64,000 nt of DNA. Origin: Casuarina equisetifolia (Eukaryota; Streptophyta; Magnoliopsida; Fagales; Casuarinaceae). Location of the stretch: the NCBI GenBank assembly GCA_028551475.1, contig CM052360.1, positions 8,916,501 through 8,980,500 on the forward strand, read 5' to 3'. Below are positions 1-10,904 of the stretch, piece after piece; positions within the stretch are counted from its first letter, which is position 1; each line of letters begins with the position of its first letter. Position numbers and translations under genes: made by a program. The notes beneath the pieces were generated by a model. That model was not told where the DNA came from. It made no database searches and was given only the letters and a program-made list of their open reading frames with translations.

Positions 1-1489
1 TTCTTCTTCTGTGTATACCACCCGATCATCAAACTTCAATTCAATATTGAAACCGACAGAATGTTCAACGTTCTCGAATGCCTCTTGCAAGGTGCACAGA
101 TGGTCATCATTTTCAACCTTCCACTCAAATTTCCTCCCGTCGTTTATTTTTCTAAAAAGCGGTTTTCCCACCTGTAATTTCTGTAACAGCAGACTAATTA
201 ACATACTGCAGCTACACATTTATCATCTTAAAAGGAACCATGCAGTGTAAGGAGAAAAGGTAGCAATAACAACCACACTTCCAGGCTCTTCCTGGGTTCC
301 ATAAGAACGGAATTCAGCTAGAGTGAGATCCGTGACTCTTTTCTCAACAATAGCACCCTAAAACAAATACCCAAGTCAAATTTAGATGAGGACTGACAAC
401 AGTATGCTAAAGCCGAAGATAGGTAACAAAATCAAAAACTTTGTGCGTATCAGGAGAGTGGATTGAGAGAAAATCGACCTTATCCTCAGTAAGGATGAAG
501 CCATCATGGAAAATGACTGGACAGCCATCTTTAGTCACCTACAAAATGGGTTTCGTACACAGTTTCTTCTTAAGGTTTCTTCCGTCATCGATTAGTAAAA
601 GCAATGCAAACAACAAAGACAGAGAAGAAAACAAATCAGTACCCATAAATTTGGATAATAATTCCAGCAAAGTGTGCAACAACAGTACTTGGTAATTTCC
701 AGCTTAAAGGGGAAATGATTCGAGATGTCACCTCGCTCAATGTGGCAATTTCAAAATGCGACACCTCTAGCTTTTCCTTTTTTAGTGCAAATTAATGTTT
801 CTAAAAAACTTTAAAGCCCGATCGGTATAACGATAAGGAATTTGCGGGAACCTGACACGTTGCATAATCATAACACGTGGCCATGAAAACATGTCGACGA
901 CAGTTCCCCCCCCCCCCCCCCCCCCCCGGGAACGGCGACACGGTCTGCGACTTTTATCTAATAAACTTTATTCTTTTAAAAATTTTAGAAAATTTTGATC
1001 TCGTTAAATGACCGATTTTCTTCTCAATATGATATAATTAGATTGGACATCAAGTGGATAGGCAAAATATAATTAATTAATGTAGCTAGTTGATTTTTGT
1101 TTTTATTTACCTGCACGTCGAATTCGATAAAATCGATCGGAAATTTAGCGGCGGCATTGAAAGAGAGAATGGAATTCTCTCTAAAGGATTTCATTCTTGG
1201 GTCCAGGCATGGCACCGTATTCATTCCGTTTCCCCTGTGTCCAATCACCATAAATTTTGAGCATTCATGGCCATATTTGGCTTCGTCCCCACCGTCGCCT
1301 CGAACACCTAAGCACAGCAAATAAGGCACGGTTGAATCAAATTCACAAGAAAGAGAAAGGAGAAAGAAAAAGTTTCTTCTTCGAGCACTGACCTTTCAAG
1401 AACTGGGATGAGGGGAGGACTAATGCGGCATTGTCCGGGACCTGATCAAGATTGAGGACGTCGGAGACATGGACGGCCGGGGGAGCCAT
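1..1489 (-). CDS. Glycerophosphodiester phosphodiesterase (GDPD1/2/3-type), 5' part
   Basis: This enzyme hydrolyses glycerophosphodiesters to glycerol-3-phosphate and an alcohol, and plants use the family in phospholipid turnover, especially under phosphate starvation. Exons read on the minus strand: 1489-1393, 1307-1111, 538-about 440, 357-about 277, and 171 to the window edge; the 3' end lies outside. The encoded domain opens with VIGHRGNG (catalytic His-Arg near residues 56-57), then ENS, then IEFDVQ with metal ligands Glu94 and Asp96, and exon 3 gives TKDGCPVIFHD with the second histidine (about 109). The later exons match the family blocks EKRVTDLTL, GKPLFRK and GFNIELKFDD. The start ATG opens a 32-codon leader and the first two exons join in phase. 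The ends of exons 3 and 4 are uncertain because two in-frame donors exist for each. Family assignment is firm; the exact paralogue is not. Confidence 0.9.
906..927. repeat. Poly-C tract (22 C) in GDPD intron 2
   Basis: An uninterrupted run of 22 cytosines is followed directly by GGG, inside the 0.57-kb intron between exons 2 and 3 of the GDPD gene. It is length-unstable sequence and the exact count may reflect assembly error. Confidence 0.8.
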
Positions 1490-2216
1490 TGTTCTTCTTC
1501 TTCTTTTTCTTCAAGAAGACAGGACGGGGATTTGGAGTTTTGTTGTTCTAAGATAGTGAGGGGCAAAGAAAGGATGGGCTAAGGCCTAAAGAGCCCGAAC
1601 GATGGAGTCTAATGGACAGACGGCACAACTTGCCTTGTACAGCGGATAAGCCTTGTAATGGACAGAACATTCCATTTACGAGAAAAGGGGTTGATGGGTT
1701 TGCAAGTTTGTGCAAATGTGTGATTTGGGCCTTTTCCCACCTCCTTCCTGACGCTTTGCAACCGGCAAATTGTGAGCTAAATATCTGAAACTGTTCTTGA
1801 TGCGAAAAAAGGAACAAAAATAACAAGATACAGTATGAAACAATTCTCTTTTGGTGATCAAAGCCACCTTTTCCCGCCCTGTTATCTTTCCTTTCTCTTG
1901 GAAATTTCATTGCCAGCCAACTTCTACGCCTCTTTACTCGTGTTTGTTCTTCACACAAAGGCAGAAACGAAAACGAAAATGGAAATCGATGTCAAATCCA
2001 ACCACTTTGAAAATAGCACCACTAAGTAGGGAAGCTATACTAACTAAAAAGACTACAAAAGGCGTTTTAGGAAAAAGAAAATCTGCTAGATTGTAATATT
2101 TGCACAATATTCATATCGAAAGCATTACATATTACAAGGTTTAGTTGGCTATCTACTCATCCATCCAGTGGTGGATGAGAGAGCCAGATTTACTGAAGGC
2201 TTGGGTCCAGGATCCA
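1490..2216. other. Intergenic region between GDPD and DCI1
   Basis: This 727-bp stretch holds the 5' flank of the GDPD gene and the 3' flank of the DCI1-like gene, both on the minus strand. Open frames here (for example 1548-1958) have no recognisable domain and I do not call a gene. Confidence 0.5.
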
Positions 2217-4158
2217 TCAGAGCTTAGCGAAAACAGGCTTTCTTTTCTGGTTGTGGGCGGAGACTGCCTCTGTCAGATCATTAGACACCAGCATCGCTGA
2301 GTTCCACGTAGCAACATAATCCAACCCTTGATCGAATGTCATATCTCTGCTTTTCAGTAGCACTGCCTTTGTCCCGGTGACTGCCAGGGGAGACTTGCAA
2401 GCAATTCCTGCCACAGATGTTATTCAATAAGGTCAAAGACTGGGTAAAAAGATCCACTTGAGTATCAGGCAACGCAACACGTATTCCACCGATCATTAAT
2501 ATTGTACTTTTCCTGTTGTTCCTTTCCTTTTCTCACCAAAAGGTTACAAAAGCTTCTATAATGCTGCCCCAGTTTCTTTCGTTTTGGTCTCCCAATTTTC
2601 ACAAAAAGGAAGATAGGTGATAATCACATTTAGGGTACCGTGTGGGACAGATATAAGACAGAATTAGACCAAAGGAGGCAGTACGAAACAATAGCCATAG
2701 AAGCGTTCCGTCAGACCCCAACTCGTTGCCACCTCTAACAAGATTGGCTTGAATACTCAATATCTATGCCATTACCAATAATCTATATCTTTACCAGTCC
2801 AAATGTGGTGTGGGACAGAGATAAGACAGAAATAGACCAAAGGAAGCAGTAAGAAACAATAGCCACAGAAGTTTACTGTCAGACCCCACTCATTGCCACC
2901 TCCATACAAGATAGCTTGAATTCTCAACATCTATGCCATTACCAATCATCTATACCATTATTAGTCCTAACACACCACCACATTCTACTAAAACGAACGA
3001 AGCAATTTGATGAGTAGTCATCTCTTCCAAAATATATATATATATTTATATATATATCGCTAATTAGTTAATGGGTGATCCCGGCATGCATTTTGGAGTG
3101 TTGAAACACCTTTAATTGCCCATTAGGAAAAATGCCATTTGTAATGGGTGATCAATACAAGTCAATAATTGAGTTTAATATTCACAGAACTCTAAAAGGG
3201 GTCTGGTTCTTATCCCCAAGGTATTGCGCCTAGGGACAAGAATGACACATGCGTGTCGCCTTCCTTGCAACTGGCAACCATGTTTTCAAGCATTTAAACA
3301 TACTAGTGAAAAAGTCGACTTTCCTTCAGATAACGAAGATATTGTGTCGTCCACCACCGTTTAGTACTGCCCCATGCTTATCCCAAAAGTACTATCAAAT
3401 TGCATTATTAGATACTAAATCTACCACCAAGAACTGTTTTAATCATTCAAAATCAAATAGCAGCAAAGGGATAAAGACAAACTTACCCTTAGCAGCAAAG
3501 GAATAAAGACAAACTTACCCTCAGCCACATCAGTCACTCCTCTATCCATTTCCTCCTTAGAACCGAAAGTTCGAGAAACCAGGCCCAGCTCCTTAGCCTC
3601 TTGGCCCGAGAATTTTCGACCCGTCAAAGCCAAATCCATAGCGCGACCGTACCCGACTATAGCGGGCAGCCTCTGGAGCGACCCGAGATCCGCCGTGATC
3701 GCCAAGTCCACCTCTTTCACCGAGAAGAAGGCGTCCTCCGTGCAAAACCTCATGTCACAGGTTGTCACGATATCGACGCCACCGCCGATACACGCCCCGT
3801 GGATCGCGGCGATCACCGGCTTCCGGCACCGTTCGATCGCCGTGATTGCGTCCTGGAGGAACTTGATCTCTCGACGGAGCTTCTCACCGGTACGGCCTCG
3901 GTCACTGCCGGAGAGGGCCTTTTCGGAGATCGAGCTCAGGGTTGTGAGGTCGATTCCGGCGCAGAAATGGGCGCCGGCTCCGGAGAGGACGACGACGTTA
4001 ACATCCGGGTTCAGGTCGAGGGCAGCGAGAGCTTTGGGGAATTCGGAGAACCAATCACGTGAGAGAGCGTTGCGATGGGATGGGCGATTCAGGTAGAGGT
4101 GGAAGACACCAGAATTTGGCGTCTTCCGTACGATTTCCAGAGTTCTGAATTTCTCCAT
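2217..4158 (-). CDS. DCI1: Peroxisomal delta(3,5)-delta(2,4)-dienoyl-CoA isomerase
   Basis: An enoyl-CoA hydratase/isomerase-fold enzyme that shifts double bonds of dienoyl-CoAs so that unsaturated fatty acids can enter peroxisomal beta-oxidation. Two exons on the minus strand (4158-3519 and 2407-2217; 640 + 191 nt) join in phase to give 276 aa, close to the plant DCI1 length. Exon 1 shows the oxyanion motifs FCAGIDL (about 66-71) and GACIGGGVD (121-129). Asp129, Glu149 and Asp157 have the same spacing as the catalytic acidic triad of the mammalian isomerase, which favours dienoyl-CoA isomerase over plain hydratase. Exon 2 encodes SPLAVTGTKAVL and LDYVATWNSAML, family hallmarks, and ends in AKL, a peroxisomal targeting signal type 1. 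The 1.1-kb intron contains a 160-bp tandem duplication and a 32-bp duplication that copies the splice donor. A tRNA gene lies 240 bp upstream on the same strand. Confidence 0.93.
2641..2968. repeat. 160-bp direct duplication in DCI1 intron
   Basis: Two diverged direct copies, 2641-2800 and 2809-2968, both start with TGTGGGACAG and end with AGTCC and share blocks such as AGACCAAAGGA, CAGACCCCA and ATCTATGCCATTACCAAT. They lie in the single intron of the DCI1-like gene and encode nothing recognisable. Confidence 0.85.
3459..3522. repeat. 32-bp tandem duplication spanning the DCI1 exon 1 splice donor
   Basis: Two head-to-tail 32-bp copies (3459-3490 and 3491-3522) differ by one internal base and the last base. 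Each contains, on the minus strand, the donor sequence AGG|GTAAGTTTG. The first donor (3518-3517) gives the in-frame mRNA; the second (3486-3485) would add 32 nt and shift the frame. Confidence 0.9.
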
Positions 4159-4170
4159 TATCCACTGTTT

Positions 4171-4382
4171 CGATGATGCAATGGAAATGAAAGAAAATCC
4201 AAGTAGAAAAAGAAAATGCCGGTTAAGTGGGTAAAAAAAAAAAAATTACCAATCTTACGGCGAGTAGAAGTTAGAGCTCGATGATGCAATTGAAATAAAA
4301 GAAAATCCAAGTAGAAAAAGAAAACGCCGGCTAAGTGGGTAAAAAAACAAATACCAATCTTACAGCGAGTAAAAGTTAGAGG
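4171..4382. repeat. 108-bp tandem duplication between DCI1 start and tRNA-Gln
   Basis: Copy 1 (4171-4278) and copy 2 (4279-about 4382) both run from CGATGATGCAAT through GAAAATCCAAGTAGAAAAAG and AAGTGGGTAAAAAA to AAGTTAGAG. They lie in the 5' flank of the DCI1-like gene, so its upstream region is duplicated. Confidence 0.85.
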
Positions 4383-4385
4383 TAT

Positions 4386-4390
4386 AAAAA
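4386..4390 (-). terminator. Pol III terminator of tRNA-Gln
   Basis: On the minus strand TTTTT begins 7 nt after the last base of the tRNA, a standard RNA polymerase III stop. If it works fully, read-through into the DCI1 gene downstream should be low. Confidence 0.7.
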
Positions 4391-4397
4391 GTGCCTA

Positions 4398-4469
4398 AGG
4401 TCCTACCGGGAGTCGAACCCAGGTCGCTGGATTCAAAGTCCAGAGTGCTAACCACTACACCATAGAACC
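4398..4469 (-). tRNA. tRNA-Gln (anticodon UUG)
   Basis: A 72-nt cloverleaf is read on the minus strand. The acceptor arms GGTTCTA and TAGGACC pair across the ends. The D arm has the A-box GTGTAGTGGTTAGCAC, the anticodon stem CTGGA/TCCAG holds the loop CTTTGAA with anticodon TTG (Gln, CAA codons), and the T arm has GGTTCGACTCC, the B-box. No intron and no encoded CCA, as expected for a nuclear gene. A run of five T follows, a normal RNA polymerase III terminator. Confidence 0.95.
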
Positions 4470-5064
4470 GTTATGACGTTAGGCTAAAGAAATTTTAATT
4501 TAACTTAATATCTTGATTATAATTAAATTGGACGAGTTGTGTACGACATTTTTGGGGTTAGTCGAGTAGCTTTCAGTTGCCTGAAGATTTCCTCAAACAT
4601 GTCTTACTTAAAATGAGACCACTCTCAAATGCAAGCCAAGAAAGGTATTAACGTCGCATTGCACGAAATCTTTATTGGAAATAAAGCAAGGCGGGCAAAA
4701 TGCCTCCTACTTTGCACGTAATCAAATATGTCTATTTCAATATTTTTCTCGTGTCTTATTTGGCACTACTCTTGATCAATAGGGGGGGTCCCGGAATACC
4801 CTCTTTGAAGCTTCTCGTTCGCAGAAACTCTATGATGGAGTTCCTTTTCCCATCTAATCTTCTACCAACTCCCAGCTGCAATAACGGAGGGAATTGGAGA
4901 TTAAAACACGAACACAAGTGCTTCTGTCTTTGACTAATTGCCGGCACTTGCTATTCGTTCAATTGCAAGAGAGTCCAACGAAATAATCAAAGTTGGGGTT
5001 GATGATGCACCCCCCATGATTGATGGGGGCCTAAAGAGGCAGAGATAACGATTCAGCAACTTCT

Positions 5065-5095
<31 letters not shown>

Positions 5096-5104
5096 GATTG
5101 AATG
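5065..5104. repeat. (TGAT)n microsatellite
   Basis: About ten units of a TGAT tetranucleotide, the last ones altered to TGAATGA. Intergenic. Confidence 0.85.
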
Positions 5105-7208
5105 ATCATTCTTATCTTCCAACCAAAACACAAGCTCCTATTGTGTCAAATCCTGCATATCTCTTATCTTGACAAAAGTTGTCCTAATCCCAACCGAGGT
5201 ATGGTGCCCAGCTCTCGTCATGGAGTGCTGCTTCTCAGAAGTCTTTGTTCCTTATGCTACCCTTTCAAAATTTTCAAGTATATCTTATAACAGTGCTGAT
5301 GAAGAACACGATTTATTTGGAAATCGCTTTTAAAAACCTTCCTTAAACGATAGATGGCGGGAGCTTCAAGCATGTCTTGCTTCACTATTATGCTCATTGT
5401 TATTATTGTCATTATTTTATCTGTACGAATATTAAATGAGAAGTGGAATTCAAAGCTTTACGTGAGAAACAGCACGGGTGTCGCATCGACGAAAGCTTTT
5501 TCCAATGATGAGAAATAAAGTTTTAGTATTGGAAGCTGAACAACGCATAATGTAAACCTTACGTCCTCAAAAGGCGAAGATGAGGCTTAGAAAAAGTAAA
5601 GGGCTAGTTGGTGTTTTTAGCTATCAATTCATTTTCCCTAAGTTGATAAAAAGCATAACCTTCGTCATAAAAGGCCGAAGGGCCAATCAGATTTTTTTTT
5701 TTTTTCGTCTTCCAAATTACTGAATTCCTCAGGCGATATAAAGTAAAGAAAGCCATTGTCTAAGGGATTTGAGTTATCAAATCAGTGACGCAATGTGGAC
5801 ATTCTTGTTGAGCATTATTGAGACTCCATGTGTCCTTGGCCATGCAGTGCACCATAAAAAGCACCGTATTCCCCCAAAAGACAATCCGTCACCGGTAAAT
5901 TATATGCCGTGAAACCAAATCAAGGAAAGTGACTTAAGGATCGAAAACAATGTATGTTACATCTTACTTTTATGAAAAAGTGACCATCTTCTTTACAAAT
6001 AAGTTCTGTACAAAAAATAATAATAATAATAATAATCAAATTCTAACATGATGTTAATTAAGACATGGGCAATAAAATTCACATTATTAAAAAAAATTAT
6101 TAAAAATATTTCTTACAAAATAATTAATTTTATCACCTCTTGAATCGAATTTTGGATTGGATAACAAGTCTCTTAATACTCATATTAATTAAGTTCAAAC
6201 TTTGATCAGTAAAAATTATACTTATAACTGTTTAGTAATATCTTGAGTTAACTTTTAAGCTAAATAAAGAACTTTTTAATATTAAAATTTAACTTGAAGC
6301 ATGACTATTCAACAAACTAAAGAAACTCAAGGGCAGTGTTCCTCTCCACCTGGCATTCCTAAACAGATACAGTTAGTTAATAAAAAGAAGAAAGAATAAG
6401 CACATCATACATGTTGTCCCTCTCCTTCTCACATAAGCAGCGCAAACACGCAGGCGGCTTGAAGAAGCTCACACCCCCCACGCCACACGAAAGGTTCTTA
6501 ATTGCATGCCAAACTACCACACAAACAAAACAACGGACTGAATGAAAGAAGTAAAAGCTTTACGAACATCGTGCAAGCGATGGAGAGAGAGAGAGAGAGG
6601 GAAAGGTATCCCAATTTACAATCAGGGCTGACTCGGCGACGCTTGTTCCGTTTGGGCTGAGAGTGATGAAGAAACGGACGGATGGAGGATGCGTTCGGAG
6701 AGGTCACGTGAATCGAGCTCTCCGCGCGACACCTTTTCCTCGACGCTAGTAACGTTAAAATCTTGCTTCGGTTCCACCTCTTCTCACGCTGTCTTACGGC
6801 GCGTGGACTACTGCTTCGACAGAAATGGTTTCTGAACGAACAACGCGGTCACGTGGGTGTCAAAAACTAATGTACTTACATGCCATTTCGATGGATGTTT
6901 CACGCGCGAGCACTAAAGCACGTGGTAGTGGGAATTTCCGTTTGAGTGAGTGATTTTATGCTACGCCACCTACCAAAACCTCACCTGTCATGAAACCAGA
7001 ATGAGTTCGATACGTACTCTCTCTACTATGCGTGCGTACGAAGCCGCATATACGTATCTATATATATATATAAATGAATTGTGTATAAAAAGGCTGCGTC
7101 GATAGAAGCCTGCGAAACCCAACGCCTTCCATCTGTGCATGAGACTGTGGATTGGTTGAGAGAGAGAACCAGGGTTTTCCTTGACGCCCTGCATTTGTTT
7201 TCTCCATA

Positions 7209-7210
7209 GA

Positions 7211-7246
<36 letters not shown>
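7209..7246. repeat. (GA)n tract in SWEET 5' leader
   Basis: A nearly pure GA dinucleotide run ends directly at the SWEET start codon (7247), so it should be transcribed as the last part of the 5' UTR. It is a possible binding site for plant GAGA-binding BBR/BPC proteins. Confidence 0.85.
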
Positions 7247-7249
<3 letters not shown>

Positions 7250-9185
7250 GCAGTCGTAAACCCTCACTCCCCTTTGGCATTCACCTTTGGCATCCTAGGT
7301 AATATGTTGTTTAGAAACACACTCATCTGCCTCTTGTGTTCGTTCATCTTTCTTTCTAAAACAGTACAGCAGAACAGTACTGTTGCGGATCCGTCCATGA
7401 TCTATTGTTCATCTTTCTTCCTCCAAGCAAATTGCTCTGCTTCTTCTTCTTCTTCTTCTTCTTCTTCTTCTTCTTCTTCTTCTTTTTTAAATTTCGTTAA
7501 ATCGTGGGAGTCCAGTTTTTGCTTAAAACTTCCCAGCTTTTTGTTCACTCTCCCGGACCCGCTTCCCAATTCTTTTGTTCTATCATTCATTTTTACTTTT
7601 AAGTAAATTGGTTGTCCCAATTTTACTTTTAGCTAACTTACAGGTGGGTGTTAACATCTTAAGAAACCACGTACAGATATCTTCTATTCCACTTTTTCGT
7701 TCTGGAAGTAATTATGTGATGCTGCTCATGACCCACCTGCCTCATCTTAGGACTAAAAAGTTTTTTATTTTAGTTGTTGCTCCAACTCGAGAACATGAAC
7801 TATAAAAAAAATCAATTAAATATGTGCACTTTGTTGAATTTTCTTTAGTTTTATTATTCTTGGTAAGTAGTGCTTGTCTAAGCGTGTTTACGAAATCTTC
7901 ATCGAACTAGTGCAGCTAGAGTTTATGAAATAATCCGCAAGCTAATCATTTAACTGTTTTGCTTAATGCTAGGTAACATTATTTCAATCATGGTCTACTT
8001 GGCTCCGCTGTAAGTATATAGATTTCCACTTTTCTTTCACTTACATGCAGGCTCTGTTTTTTTGTTTCACCCACAGCGCTTAACAAAATAAAGACTACGA
8101 TGATTCTATTGCAGGCCAACATTTTATCGAATTTACAGAAAGAAAACAACCGAGGGTTTCCAGTCTCTGCCTTATCTCGTGGCGTTATTCAGCGCCATGC
8201 TTTGGCTGTACTATGCATTCCTGAAAAAGGATGCCGTGCTTCTTATCACAATCAACTCATTTGGATGTATCATAGAGACTATCTATATCAGCATGTTCAT
8301 GGCTTATGCTCCCAAGGCTTCCAAGGTAAGTACCATCATTTTTTTTTTTTTCTCTTTTTTTCAGCAACTGTGATTTTAGTAACTCGATGTTGAATTTTCA
8401 TTTTGCAGGCTTCATCTATCAAATTTTTTGCCTTTGTGAACATTGGATTGCTCTCCTTGATCGTTCTCATTTCACAGTTTCTAGTGAAAGATTCATACCG
8501 TGTCCAAGTTCTTGGATGGATCTGTGTTGCGGTTTCTGTGATTGTCTTCGGAGCACCCCTTAGCATTGTGGTGAATAAAAGCATCCAATAATAACTCACT
8601 TAATTTTCAACTTACACTGAATAATATTTTCGTATTCATTTGTTTAATTTTTTTCTATTTCTTTTTTGTAGGCTCAGGTTATTCGAACCAGAAGTGTTGA
8701 GTTTATGCCGTTTTACTTATCTTTTTTCCTCACACTGAGTGCCATAATGTGGTTTGCTTACGGTATTTTCCTCAAGGACATTTGCATTGCTGTGAGTAAC
8801 CTCCATATTTGTGAATTCTCTTCCCATTTCATTTCACCCTTCAGAGAATGATTCTCAACATCTCTGTTTTTTTTTTTTTTTTCTTAATGTCTAGCTCCCA
8901 AATATCCTGGGTTTTGTCTTGGGGCTACTTCAGATGCTGCTATACGGACTGTACAGGAACTCCAAAAAGGTTATTGTGGAGGAGGAGAAACTCCCAGAGC
9001 AAATCAAAGTTATTGTGAACTTAAACCCGTTAAGCGCTTCTGAAGTGTATCCGGCGGATGCTCAACCGGATGATAGCGGAGGTGATGCAAGCAAAGACGC
9101 AAAAGAGCATGAAGAAACGGAGGCCCTTGAGAAAAGCATGGAAAACGCGGTTCACGAACTCCGCCCTGTTGAATGTGCAGTTTAA
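7247..9185 (+). CDS. Clade III SWEET sugar uniporter (SWEET10-15 type)
   Basis: A bidirectional sugar transporter of the plasma membrane; clade III members mainly move sucrose in phloem loading, nectar and seed filling. Six exons (7247-7298, 7973-8009, 8115-8325, 8409-8570, 8672-8791, 8895-9185; 873 nt) give 290 aa with all junctions in phase. The N-terminus has [10 protein letters not shown], then the first MtN3 triple-helix repeat with PTFYRIYR and a serine-leucine-proline-tyrosine block (about 10-95). The second repeat carries APLSIV and [15 protein letters not shown], the conserved SVEFMPF motif, and LPNILGF. A hydrophilic acidic tail of about 75 residues follows. The tail length, exon number and sequence favour SWEET15-like, but the exact paralogue is not resolved. 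The start is the only ATG giving the conserved N-terminus and it abuts a GA tract. Confidence 0.93.
7441..7485. repeat. (TTC)n microsatellite in SWEET intron 1
   Basis: Fifteen TTC/CTT units in the first intron of the SWEET gene. The antisense poly-glutamate frame across it is an artefact of the repeat. Confidence 0.9.
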
Positions 9186-9480
9186 TTCACATGCGGCATC
9201 ATGATGCTGTTAGAGAGCTACCGCTCATGCCCAAAAGTGCCTCCTATGCTGCACTTCTGTTCCTCTCTCTGTCGCTCCCTCTGTGTGCCTCACCACCCTC
9301 TCTAGCACGTGTATGGCACGTTTTGTTATTATTATATTATATGTACGAATTAAAAAACAATGTCCATCGTTGTTGATCTTATTTCACCTAAGATGTCCTC
9401 CTTTGTATGAAAAGAGTATCAGACTCTTTTTCTTCCTTGTTCTTGCTTATAAATCCGGAAGATATTTCTATGCCCGAGCG
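9186..9480. other. SWEET 3' flank
   Basis: Probable 3' UTR and downstream sequence of the SWEET gene. No clear canonical polyadenylation signal stands out and no other gene is visible. Confidence 0.4.
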
Positions 9481-9485
9481 CGAAT

Positions 9486-10375
9486 GGGCATGAGAAAAAG
9501 GAAGGTCGTGATTTTCTATTTCTTTTTCCCTTTTGTCTTTTTGTGCTACCAGGCGTTTTAACTGCTGCATGCCCACTAAATTAGGAATCTCCAAACACTT
9601 TCAAACCCAGTCAATGAATGTGATATCTAAGCCGCTCGCTATGATAGATACATGGGCCTGACTCGCTAGAGACAAGCCCTTATTGGTTATTGCTCAAAAT
9701 TTACTTTGATACGGAGATCCTTGTATTACATCAGCATATTTTACAGTGCAGACTGCTCGTGAGTTGGCTTTTCTCCTGTGGGAAATACCTCTTTGAGGAC
9801 CCAAGAGAAAGGTCATTTGGTTGATCTGAGAAATGGGAAGGTCATCATTTTTTTTTTTTCAATTTCCCCTTTGTCTTTCTGTGATACTCGGCGAATTAGG
9901 TTCTGCATGCCCATTAAACTAGGAATCTCCGATCACTTTCAAACCCCAATCAATGAATGTGATATTTTATCACAAGCCTCGCCTATGACAGAAAACGTCA
10001 TGATTGAATGTTGATGGTGGACACCTGGAAGGCTCGCGCTGATTGATACATGGGCCTGACTGGTCGGAGACAAGCCCTGATTTGATTGTTGCCCAAAATT
10101 TACTTCGGAGGTCTTCTAAGGGCACGAGCAGCTGCAGAGATACGACCCTTGTGTTACATCAGCAAATTTCACGGTGCAGACTGCTCATGAGTTTTCTTCT
10201 TGTGCAGGCGATACCTCTTTGAGGACCCAAGAGAAAGGTCATTTGCTTGGTATGAGGAAAAGCAAGGTCATCATTTTCCCTTTTTCTTCCCCTTTCGTTT
10301 TTTTGCGCTAGCTGGCGTTTAAAGTTCTGCATGCCACTAAATTAGGAATCTCCAATCACTTTCAAACTGATGACA
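9486..10375. repeat. Tandem repeat array downstream of SWEET (2 full units plus a part)
   Basis: A unit of roughly 340-420 bp recurs starting near 9490, 9830 and 10255. Shared blocks are GGAAGGTC followed by a T-rich run, CTGCATGCCCA, TAGGAATCTCC, CAATGAATGTGATAT, CATGGGCCTGACT, AGACAAGCCCT, GCAGACTGCTC and GAGGACCCAAGAGAAAGG. The last copy is cut off near 10375. A further piece with the same blocks lies at about 17917-18011, on the far side of the retroelement nest. Confidence 0.85.
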
Positions 10376-10904
10376 AATAGACTTCAATCCTGACGTGATC
10401 CCGAGCTAGGTGATAATATAATTTCTGAGAATAATTTGGTTATCTTTTGAATTATTTGTTTTATATTTGTGTTATTCAATGTATTCCTTATATGGGTAGT
10501 TACCATATTAGCTAGCCTAGTATACATAGAAGCAATTTATCAAGTCTATTATCATAGCAAATTCAATATATTGAATTCTCCCATTCTTTGGCTTTTTTGT
10601 CTTTTCCTTTTCTTCACGTCTTGTGACACAACTTCAAAACTTGGTTTCCTTCATTGAGAAAGTCACTTTTACATTTTGTTTAGCCATCAAAACAAGTTTC
10701 AGGTGAGAATTCAAGACTTTGCATTACTCTCAATATAAACTATAATCATGCACATAGACCTTTTTTTGTTTTTTACTTATTTTTTAATTATGTTTTGTCC
10801 CTAGCCACTTGCAAAATTCCCACTTTTGCCCTTAAATCCCCAGCTACCATTGAAATTACCAAACTATGCTTGCAAACCTTAACCATTATCGTTACTAATA
10901 AAAC

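Larger units (their letters stand above)
4470..7246. other. Intergenic region upstream of SWEET
   Basis: Non-coding, AT-rich sequence of about 2.8 kb. It holds a TGAT microsatellite (5065-5104), an AAT run (6019-6037) and GA-rich tracts (near 6582-6600 and at 7209-7246). A TATATA stretch near 7060 could serve the SWEET promoter. No gene is recognisable. Confidence 0.5.

Noticed and set aside
1548..1958. 136-codon minus-strand frame
   Set aside because: No domain, low-complexity composition, lies in the GDPD upstream region.
3601..4096. Two plus-strand frames of 133-153 codons
   Set aside because: They are antisense shadows of DCI1 exon 1, whose minus-strand translation has clear family motifs.
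7402..7620. Minus-strand frame with a poly-glutamate run
   Set aside because: It is created by the TTC microsatellite in SWEET intron 1.
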